DNA of 64,000 nucleotides. It comes from Liopterus haemorrhoidalis. Lineage: Eukaryota > Arthropoda > Insecta > Coleoptera > Dytiscidae. Both the position numbers and the translations under genes were made by a program. The notes under the pieces were generated by a model. The model worked only from the letters and a program-made list of their open reading frames with translations, was not told the origin of the DNA and ran no database searches. The stretch spans positions 245,606,654-245,670,653 of the forward strand of contig OZ020611.1 in assembly GCA_963971575.1 (NCBI GenBank), in the 5' to 3' direction. Shown piece after piece: positions 24,901-36,222 of the stretch; within the stretch, counting starts at the first letter, position 1; the number at the start of each line of letters is the position of its first letter.

Positions 24901-27900
24901 TAAGGCCCCAATTTCCTTCGACTAAAATGGACTTGAGGAACTCAAAAATTTAAACCAGAGGTCCCTATCTTTTACCGTTATTGAGGTATAATTTTTTGAA
25001 AAATTAAATTCTATTACAAAAATTTCAAAATTTTTCAAAAATTTTTTTTGTTTAAAATATGTTTTAAAATGTGACTTTACCATATATCGGACCTTAAAAC
25101 TTCAAAAACTCCAACCGCAAGTCCCTATCTCTTTTAGTTTTTGAGATACATGTTCATATACTCTCTGTTAATTTTTTTGAAAAAAAAAAGTTTTCCTAAT
25201 ACAGTCCAAAATATGGCCGTTAGGTAATTTTGGGGTGAGGATTAATAAAAAAATATTTAAAAAAATCAAGAGGCCTTAGTTTTTGAGTTATAGTCAATTT
25301 TAGGTACTATTTTCCGATATAGTCAATTTTAGGTACTTTTTTTCCGATTTACTCAAAAACAGTTGGCCAAAATCCAAAATGAACCTTATTTTTGTGATCT
25401 ACGGCCCAATGTGTATCAATTTTGAGAAAAATCCGAAATATTTTTTTTTGTAAAAATTCGAGATTTCTTATCGAAGGGGTCCCCCTTACGATTTTTCGAT
25501 TTTTTGCCATTTTTAAGGGTTTTGTTTAATGATACATGCTTTTGTATAAGTTTGGTTATTAAGGCCCCAATTTCCTTCGACTAAAATGGACTTGAGGAAC
25601 TCAAAAATTTAAACCAGAGGTCCCTATCTTTTACCGTTATTGAGATATAATTTTTTGAAAAATTAAATTCTGTTACAAAAATTTCAAAATTTTTCAAAAA
25701 ATTTTTTTGTTTAAAATATGTTTTAAAATGTGCCTTTACCATATATCGGACCTTAAAACTTCAAAAATTCCAACCGCAGGTCCCTATCTCTTTTAGTTTT
25801 TGAAATACATGTTCATATATTCTCTGTTAATTTTTTTGAAAAAAAAAAGTTTTCCTAATACAGTCCAAAATACGGCCGTTAGGTAATTTTGGGGTGAGGA
25901 TTAATAAAAAAATATTTAAAAAAATCAAGAGGCCTTAGTTTTTGAGTTATAGTCAATTTTAGGTACTATTTTCCGATATAGTCAATTTTAGGTACTTTTT
26001 TTCCGATTTACTCAAAAACAGTTGGCCAAAATCCAAAATGAACCTTATTTTTGTGATTTACGGCCCAATGTGTATCTATTTTGAGAAAAATCCGAAATAT
26101 TTTTTTTTGTAAAAATTCGAGATTTCTTATCGAAGGGGTCCCCCTTACGATTTTTCGATTTTTTGCCATTTTTAAGGGTTTTGTTTAATGATACATGCTT
26201 TTGTATAAGTTTGGTTATTAAGGCCCAAATTTCCTTCGACTAAAATGGACTTGAGGAACTCAAAAATTTAAACCAGAGGTCCCTATCTTTTACCGTTATT
26301 GAGATATAATTTTTTGAAAAATTAAATTCTGTTACAAAAATTTCAAAATTTTTCAAAAAATTTTTTTGTTTAAAATATGTTTTAAAATGTGCCTTTACCA
26401 TATATCGGACCTTAAAACTTCAAAAATTCCAACCGCAGGTCCCTATCTCTTTTAGTTTTTGAAATACATGTTCATATATTCTCTGTTAATTTTTTTGAAA
26501 AAAAAAAGTTTTCCTAATACAGTCCAAAATATGGCCGTTAGGTAATTTTGGGGTGAGGATTAATAAAAAAATATTTAAAAAAATCAAGAGGCCTTAGTTT
26601 TTGAGTTATAGTAAATTTTAGGTACTATTTTCCGATATAGTCAATTTTAGGTACTTTTTTTCCGATTTGCTCAAAAACAGTTGGCCAAAATCCAAAATGA
26701 ACCTTATTTTTGTGATCTACGGCCCAATGTGTATCAATTTTGAAAAAAATCCGAAATATTTTTTTTTGTAAAAATTCGAGATTTCTCTTCGAAGGGACCC
26801 CTTACGATTTTTCGATTTTTTGCCATTTTTAAGGGTTTTGTTTAATGATACATGCTTTTGTATAAGTTTGGTTATTAAGGCCCCAATTTCCTTCGACTAA
26901 AATGGACTTGAGGAACTCAAAAATTTAAACCAGAGGTCCCTATCTTTTACCGTTATTGAGATATAATTTTTTGAAAAATTAAATTCTATTACAAAAATTT
27001 TTTTTGTTTAAAATATGTTTTAAAATGTTCCTTTACCATATATCGGACCTTAAAACTTCAAAAATTCCAACCGCAGGTCCCTATCTCTTTTAGTTTTTGA
27101 GATACATGTTCATATACTCACTGTTAATTTTTTTGAAAAAAAAAAGTTTTTGTAATACAGTCCAAAATATGGCCGTTAGGTAATTTTTGGGTGAGGATTA
27201 ATAAAAAAATATTTAAAAAAATCAAGATGCCGTAGTTTTTGAGTTATAGTCAATTTTAGGTACTATTTTCCGATATAGTCAATTTTAGGTACTTTTTTTC
27301 CGATTTACTCAAAAACAGTTGGCCAAAATCCAAAATGAACCTTATTTTTGTGATCTACGGCCCAATGTGTATCAATTTTGAGAAAAATCCGAAATATTTT
27401 TTTTTGTAAAAATTCGAGATTTCTTATCGAAGGGGTCCCCCTTACGATTTTTGGATTTTTTGCCATTTTTAAGGGTTTTGTTTAATGATACATGCTTTTG
27501 TATAAGTTTGGTTATTAAGGCCCCAATTTCCTTCGACTAAAATGGACTTGAGGAACTCCAAAAATTTAAACCAGAGGTCCCTATCTTTTACCGTTATTGA
27601 GATATAATTTTTTGAAAAATTAAATTCTATTACAAAAATTTCAAAATTTTTCAAAAATTTTTTTTGTTTAAAATATGTTTTAAAATGTGCCTTTACCATA
27701 TATCGGACCTTAAAACTTCAAAAATTCCAACCGCAGGTCCCTATCTCTTTTAGTTTTTGAGATACATGTTCATATACTCTCTGTTAATTTTTTTGAAAAA
27801 AAAAAGTTTTTGTAATACAGTCCAAAATATGGCCGTTAGGTAATTTTGGGGTGAGGATTAATAAAAAAATATTTAAAAAAATCAAGAGGCCTTAGTTTTT

Positions 27901-30900
27901 GAGTTATAGTCAATTTTAGGTACTATTTTCCGATATAGTCAATTTTAGGTACTTTTTTTCCGATTTACTCAAAAACAGTTGGCCAAAATCCAAAATGAAC
28001 CTTATTTTTGTGATCTACGGCCCAATGTGTATCAATTTTGAGAAAAATCCGAAATATTTTTTTTTGTAAAAATTCGAGATTTCTTATCGAAGGGGTCCAA
28101 TCCCCCTTACGATTTTTCGATTTTTTGCCATTTTTAAGGGTGTTGTTTAATGATACATGCTTTTGTATAAGTTTGGTTATTAAGGCCCCAATTTCCTTCG
28201 ACTAAAATGGACTTGAGGAACTCAAAAATTTAAACCAGAGGTCCCTATCTTTTACCGTTATTGAGATATAATTTTTTGAAAAATTAAATTCTATTACAAA
28301 AATTTCAAAATTTTTCAAAAATTTTTTTTGTTTTAAATATGTTTTAAAATGTGCCTTTACCATATATCGGACCTTAAAACTTCAAAAATTCCAACCGCAG
28401 GTCCCTATCTCTTTTAGTTTTTGAGATACATGTTCATATACTCTCTGTTAATTTTTTTGAAAAAAAAAAGTTTTCCTAATACAGTCCAAAATATGGCCGT
28501 TAGGTAATTTTGGGGTGAGGATTAATAAAAAAATATTTAAAAAAATCAAGAGGCCTTAGTTTTTGAGTTATAGTCAATTTTAAGTACTATTTTCCGATAT
28601 AGTCAATTTTAGGTACTTTTTTTCCGATTTACTCAAAACCAGTTGGCCAAAATCCAAAATGAACCTTATTTTTGTGATCTACGGCCCAATGTGTATCAAT
28701 TTTGAGAAAAATCCGAAATATTTTTTTTTGTAAAAATTCGAGATTTCTTATCGAAGGGGTCCCCCTTACGATTTTTCGTTTGTTTGCCATTTTTAAGGGT
28801 TTTGTTTAATGATACATGCTTTTGTATAAGTTTGGTTATTAAGGCCCCAATTTCCTTCGAGTAAAATGGACTTGAGGAACTCAAAAATTTAAACCAGAGG
28901 TCCCTATCTTTTACCGTTATTAAGATATAATTTTTTGAAAAATTAAATTCCATTACAAAAATTTCAAAATTTTTCAAAAATTTTTTTGTTTAAAATATGT
29001 TTTAAAATGTGCCTTTACCATATATTGGACCTTAAAACTTCAAAAATTCCAACCGCAGGTCCCGATCTCTTTTAGTTTTTGAGATACATGTTCATATACT
29101 CTCTGTTAATTTTTTTGAAAAAAAAAGTTTTCCTAATACAGTCCAAAATATGGCCGTTAGGTAATTTTGGGGTGAGGATTAATAAAAAAATATTAAAAAA
29201 AAATCAAGAGGCCTTAGTTTTTGAGTTATATTCAATTTTAGGTACTATTTTCCGATATAGTCAATTTTAGGTACTTTTTTTCCGATTTACTCAAAAACAG
29301 TTGGCCAAAATCCAAAATGAACCTTATTTTTGTGATCTACGGCCCAATGTGTATCAATTTTGAGAAAAATCCGAAATATTTTTTTTTGTAAAAATTCGAG
29401 ATTTCTTATCGAAGGGGTCCCCCTTACGATTTTTCGTTTGTTTGCCATTTTTAAGGGTTTTGTTTAATGATACATGCTTTTGTATAAGTTTGGTTATTAA
29501 GGCCCCAATTTCCTTCGAGTAAAATGGACTTGAGGAACTCAAAAATTTAAACCAGAGGTCCCTATCTTTTACCGTTATTAAGATATAATTTTTTGAAAAA
29601 TTAAATTCCATTACAAAAATTTCAAAATTTTTCAAAAATTTTTTTGTTTAAAATATGTTTTAAAATGTGCCTTTACCATATATTGGACCTTTAAACTTCA
29701 AAAATTCCAACCGCAGGTCCCGATCTCTTTTAGTTTTTGAGATACATGTTCATATACTCTCTGTTAATTTTTTTGAAAAAAAAAGTTTTCCTAATACAGT
29801 CCAAAATATGGCCGTTAGGTAATTTTGGGGTGAGGATTAATAAAAAAATATTAAAAAAAAATCAAGAGGCCTTAGTTTTTGAGTTATATTCAATTTTAGG
29901 TACTATTTTCCGATATAGTCAATTTTAGGTACTTTTTTTCCGATTTACTCAAAAACAGTTGGCCAAAATCCAAAATGAACCTTATTTTTGTGATCTACGG
30001 CCCAATGTGTATCAATTTTGAGAAAAATCCGAAATATTTTTTTTTGTAAAAATTCGAGATTTCTTATCGAAGGGGTCCCCCATACGATTTTTCGTTTGTT
30101 TGCCATTTTTTAGGGTTTTGTTTAATGATACATGCTTTTGTATAAGTTTGGTTATTAAGGCCCCAATTTCCTTCGACTAAAATGGACTTGAGGAACTCAA
30201 AAATTTAAACCAGAGGTCCCTATCTTTTACCGTTATTGAGATATAATTTTTTGAAAATTTAAATTCTATTACAAAAATTTCAAAATTTTTCAAAAATTTT
30301 TTTTGTTTAAAATATGTTTTAAAATGTGCCTTTACCATATATCGGACCTTAAAACTTCAAAAATTCCAACCGCAGGTCCCTATCTCTTTTAGTTTTTGAG
30401 ATACATGTTCATATACTCTCTGTTAATTTTTTTGAAAAAAAAAAAGTTTTTGTAATACAGTCCAAAATATGGCCGTTAGGTAATTTTTGGGTGAGGATTA
30501 ATAAAAAAATATTTAAAAAAATCAAGAGGCCGTAGTTTTTGAGTTATAGTCAATTTTAGGTACTATTTTCCGATATAGTCAATTTTAGGTACTTTTTTTC
30601 CGATTTACTCAAAAACAGTTGGCCAAAATCCAAAATGAACCTTATTTTTGTGATCTACGGCCCAATGTGTATCAATTTTGAGAAAAATCCGAAATATTTT
30701 TTTTTGTAAAAATTCGAGATTTCTTATCGAAGGGGTCCCCCTTACGATTTTTCGTTTGTTTGCCATTTTTTAGGGTTTTGTTTAATGATACATGCTTTTG
30801 TATAAGTTTGGTTATTAAGGCCCCAATTTCCTTCGACTAAAATGGACTTGAGGAACTCAAAAATTGAAACCAGAGGTCCCTATCTTTTACCGTTATTGAG

Positions 30901-33900
30901 ATATAATTTTTTGAAAAATTAAATTCTATTACAAAATTTTTTTTTGTTTAAAATATGTTTTAAAATGTTCCTTTACCATATATCGGACCTTAAAACTTCA
31001 AAAATTCCAACCGCAGGTCCCTATCTCTTTTAGTTTTTGAGATACATGTTCATATACTCACTGTTAATTTTTTTGAAAAAAAAAAGTTTTTGTAATACAG
31101 TCCAAAATATGGCCGTTAGGTAATTTTTGGGTGAGGATTAATAAAAAAATATTTAAAAAAATCAAGAGGCCGTAGTTTTTGAGTTATAGTCAATTTTAGG
31201 TACTATTTTCCGATATAGTCAATTTTAGGTACTTTTTTTCCGATTTACTCAAAAACAGTTGGCCAAAATCCAAAATGAACCTTATTTTTGTAATCTACGG
31301 CCCAATGTGTATCAAGTTTGAGAAAAATCCGAAATATTTTTTTTTGTAAAAATTCGAGATTTCTTATCGAAGGGGTCCCCCTTACGATTTTTCGTTTGTT
31401 TGCCATTTTTAAGGGTTTTGTTTAATGATACATGCTTTTGTATAAGTTTGGTTATTAAGGCCCCAATTTCCTTCGACTAAAATGGACTTGAGGAACTCCA
31501 AAAATTTAAACCAGAGGTCCCTATCTTTTACCGTTATTGAGATATAATTTTTTGAAAATTTAAATTCTATTACAAAAATTTCAAAATTTTTCAAAAATTT
31601 TTTTTGTTTAAAATATGTTTTAAAATGTGCCTTTACCATATATCGGACCTTAAAACTTCAAAAATTCCAACCGCAGGTCCCTATCTCTTTTAGTTTTTGA
31701 GATACATGTTCATATACTCTCTGTTAATTTTTTTGAAAAAAAAAAAGTTTTTGTAATACAGTCCAAAATATGGCCGTTAGGTAATTTTTGGGTGAGGATT
31801 AATAAAAAAATATTTAAAAAAATCAAGAGGCCGTAGTTTTTGAGTTATAGTCAATTTTAGGTACTATTTTCCGATATAGTCAATTTTAGGTACTTTTTTT
31901 CCGATTTACTCAAAAACAGTTGGCCAAAATCCAAAATGAACCTTATTTTTGTGATCTACGGCCCAATGTGTATCAATTTTGAGAAAAATCCGAAATATTT
32001 TTTTTTGTAAAAATTCGAGATTTCTTATCGAAGGGGTCCCCCTTACGATTTTTCGTTTGTTTGCCATTTTTTAGGGTTTTGTTTAATGATACATGCTTTT
32101 GTATAAGTTTGGTTATTAAGGCCCCAATTTCCTTCGACTAAAATGGACTTGAGGAACTCAAAAATTGAAACCAGAGGTCCCTATCTTTTACCGTTATTGA
32201 GATATAATTTTTTGAAAAATTAAATTCTATTACAAAATTTTTTTTTGTTTAAAATATGTTTTAAAATGTTCCTTTACCATATATCGGACCTTAAAACTTC
32301 AAAAATTCCAACCGCAGGTCCCTATCTCTTTTAGTTTTTGAGATACATGTTCATATACTCACTGTTAATTTTTTTGAAAAAAAAAAGTTTTTGTAATACA
32401 GTCCAAAATATGGCCGTTAGGTAATTTTTGGGTGAGGATTAATAAAAAAATATTTAAAAAAATCAAGAGGCCGTAGTTTTTGAGTTATAGTCAATTTTAG
32501 GTACTATTTTCCGATATAGTCAATTTTAGGTACTTTTTTTCCGATTTACTCAAAAACAGTTGGCCAAAATCCAAAATGAACCTTATTTTTGTAATCTACG
32601 GCCCAATGTGTATCAAGTTTGAGAAAAATCCGAAATATTTTTTTTTGTAAAAATTCGAGATTTCTTATCGAAGGGGTCCCCCTTACGATTTTTCGTTTGT
32701 TTGCCATTTTTAAGGGTTTTGTTTAATGATACATGCTTTTGTATAAGTTTGGTTATTAAGGCCCCAATTTCCTTCGACTAAAATGGACTTGAGGAACTCC
32801 AAAAATTTAAACCAGAGGTCCCTATCTTTTACCGTTATTGAGATATAATTTTTTGAAAAATTAAATTCTATTACAAAAATTTCAAAATTTTTCAAAAATT
32901 TTTTTTGTTTAAAATATGTTTTAAAATGTGCCTTTACCATATATCGGACCTTAAAACTTCAAAAATTCCAACCGCAGGTCCCTATCTCTTTTAGTTTTTG
33001 AGATACATGTTCATATACTCTCTGTTAATTTTTTTGAAAAAAAAAAGTTTTTGTAATACAGTCCAAAATATGGCCGTTAGGTAATTTTGGGGTGAGGATT
33101 AATAAAAAAATATTTAAAAAAATCAAGAGGCCTTAGTTTTTGAGTTATAGTCAATTTTAGGTACTATTTTCCGATATAGTCAATTTTAGGTACTTTTTTT
33201 CCGATTTACTCAAAAACAGTTGGCCAAAATCCAAAATGAACCTTATTTTTGTGATCTACGGCCCAATGTGTATCAATTTTGAGAAAAATCCGAAATATTT
33301 TTTTTTGTAAAAATTCGAGATTTCTTATCGAAGGGGTCTTCCTTACGATTTTTCGTTTGTTTGCCATTTTTAAGGGTTTTGTTTAATGATACATGCTTTT
33401 GTATAAGTTTGGTTATTAAGGCCCCAATTTCCTTCGAGTAAAATGGACTTGAGGAACTCAAAAATTTAAACCAGAGGTCCCTATCTTTTACCGTTATTAA
33501 GATATAATTTTTTGAAAAATTAAATTCCATTACAAAAATTTCAAAATTTTTCAAAAATTTTTTTGTTTAAAATATGTTTTAAAATGTGCCTTTACCATAT
33601 ATTGGACCTTTAAACTTCAAAAATTCCAACTGCAGGTCCCGATCTCTTTTAGTTTTTGAGATACATGTTCATATACTCTCTGTTAATTTTTTTGAAAAAA
33701 AAAGTTTTCCTAATACAGTCCAAAATATGGCCGTTAGGTAATTTTGGGGTGAGGATTAATAAAAAAATATTTAAAAAAAATCAAGAGGCCTTAGTTTTTG
33801 AGTTATATTCAATTTTAGGTACTATTTTCCGATATAGTCAATTTTAGGTACTTTTTTTCCGATTTACTCAAAAACAGTTGGCCAAAATCCAAAATTAACC

Positions 33901-36170
33901 TTATTTTTGTGATCTACGGCCCAATGTGTATCAATTTTGAGAAAAATCCGAAATATTTTTTTTTGTAAAAATTCGAGATTTCTTATCGAAGGGGTCCCCC
34001 TTACGATTTTTCGATTTTTTGCCATTTTTAAGGGTTTTGTTTAATGATACATGCTTTTGTATAAGTTTGGTTATTAAGGCCCCAATTTCCTTCGACTAAA
34101 ATGGACTTGAGGAACTCAAAAATTTAAACCAGAGGTCCCTATCTTTTACCGTTATTGAGGTATAATTTTTTGAAAAATTAAATTCTATTACAAAAATTTT
34201 AAAATTTTTCAAAAATTTTTTTTGTTTAAAATATGTTTTAAAATGTGACTTTACCATATATCGGACCTTAAAACTTCAAAAATTCCAACCGCAAGTCCCT
34301 ATCTCTTTTAGTTTTTGAGATACATGTTCATATACTCTCTGTTAATTTTTTTGAAAAAAAAAAGTTTTCCTAATACAGTCCAAAATATGGCCGTTAGGTA
34401 ATTTTGGGGTGAGGATTAATAAAAAAATATTTAAAAAAATCAAGAGGCCTTAGTTTTTGAGTTATAGTCAATTTTAGGTACTATTTTCCGATATAGTCAA
34501 TTTTAGGTACTTTTTTTCCGATTTACTCAAAAACAGTTGGCCAAAATCCAAAATGAACCTTATTTTTGTGATCTACGGCCCAATGTGTATCAATTTTGAG
34601 AAAAATCCGAAATATTTTTTTTTGTAAAAATTCGAGATTTCTTATCGAAGGGGTCCCCCTTACGATTTTTCGATTTTTTGCCATTTTTAAGGGTTTTGTT
34701 TAATGATACATGCTTTTGTATAAGTTTGGTTATTAAGGCCCTAATTTCCTTCGACTAAAATGGACTTGAGGAACTCAAAAATTTAAACCAGAGGTCCCTA
34801 TCTTTTACCGTTATTGAGATATAATTTTTTGAAAAATTAAATTCTATTACAAAAATTTCAAAATTTTTCAAAAATTTTTTTTGTTTAAAATATGTTTTAA
34901 AATGTGCCTTTACCATATATCGGACCTTAAAACTTCAAAAATTCCAACCGCAGGTCCCTATCTCTTTTAGTTTTTGAGATACATGTTCATATACTCTCTG
35001 TTAATTTTTTTGAAAAAAAAAAAGTTTTTGTAATACAGTCCAAAATATGGCCGTTAGGTAATTTTTGGGTGAGGATTAATAAAAAAATATTTAAAAAAAT
35101 CAAGAGGCCGTAGTTTTTGAGTTATAGTCAATTTTAGGTACTATTTTCCGATATAGTCAATTTTAGGTACTTTTTTTCCGATTTACTCAAAAACAGTTGG
35201 CCAAAATCCAAAATGAACCTTATTTTTGTGATCTACGGCCCAATGTGTATCAATTTTGAGAAAAATCCGAAATATTTTTTTTTGTAAAAATTCGAGATTT
35301 CTTATCGAAGGGGTCCCCCTTACGATTTTTCGTTTGTTTGCCATTTTTTAGGGTTTTGTTTAATGATACATGCTTTTGTATAAGTTTGGTTATTAAGGCC
35401 CCAATTTCCTTCGACTAAAATGGACTTGAGGAACTCAAAAATTGAAACCAGAGGTCCCTATCTTTTACCGTTATTGAGATATAATTTTTTGAAAAATTAA
35501 ATTCTGTTACAAAAATTTCAAAATTTTTCAAAAAATTTTTTTTGTTTAAAATATGTTTTAAAATGTGCCTTTACCATAATATCGGACCTTAAAACTTCAA
35601 AAATTCCAACCGCAGGTCCCTATCTCTTTTAGTTTTTGAAATACATGTTCATATATTCTCTGTTCATTTTTTGAAAAAAAAAAGTTTTCCTAATACAGTC
35701 CAAAATACGGCCGTTAGGTAATTTTGGGGTGAGGATTAATAAAAAAATATTTAAAAAAATCAAGAGGCCTTAGTTTTTGAGTTATAGTCAATTTTAGGTA
35801 CTATTTTCCGAAAAAACCCTACAATTTTGGTCTCAATTGCTCTGTAAGAAATGGTAGTTTACTAAGGTACCATTGCAGTTTTAAAAAATTATCTCTACCA
35901 ATATCTCGAAAACTATTGCTACGATCAAGCTAAAATTTGATATCTACTACTCTTTTATGAGTTTTAAAAAACCCTTAAATTTTAGTCTTAATCACTCTGT
36001 TAGAAATGGTAGTTTTCTAAGGTACCCCTTTCATGTAATTTTATATTAAAAGTGTCGACAGTAACATGCTCTCTTAAAATCAAATTAATTATCTTTCAAA
36101 ATAATTAATAAGAGACAAAATCATCCTTTGAGCACGGCTACTAAGAGCTTTAGGCATTTTTATTACAGCA

Positions 36171-36222
<52 letters not shown>

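Noticed and set aside
20548..35808. Repeated 93-, 76- and 63-codon frames such as one starting MKNFEIFVMEFNFSKN
   Set aside because: Each recurs once per satellite unit on AT-rich sequence, with frame changes between variants and no coding constraint.
20548..35808. Array considered as a CRISPR or CRISPR-like locus
   Set aside because: The units are contiguous 657-bp tandem repeats without unique spacers, and the genome is eukaryotic.
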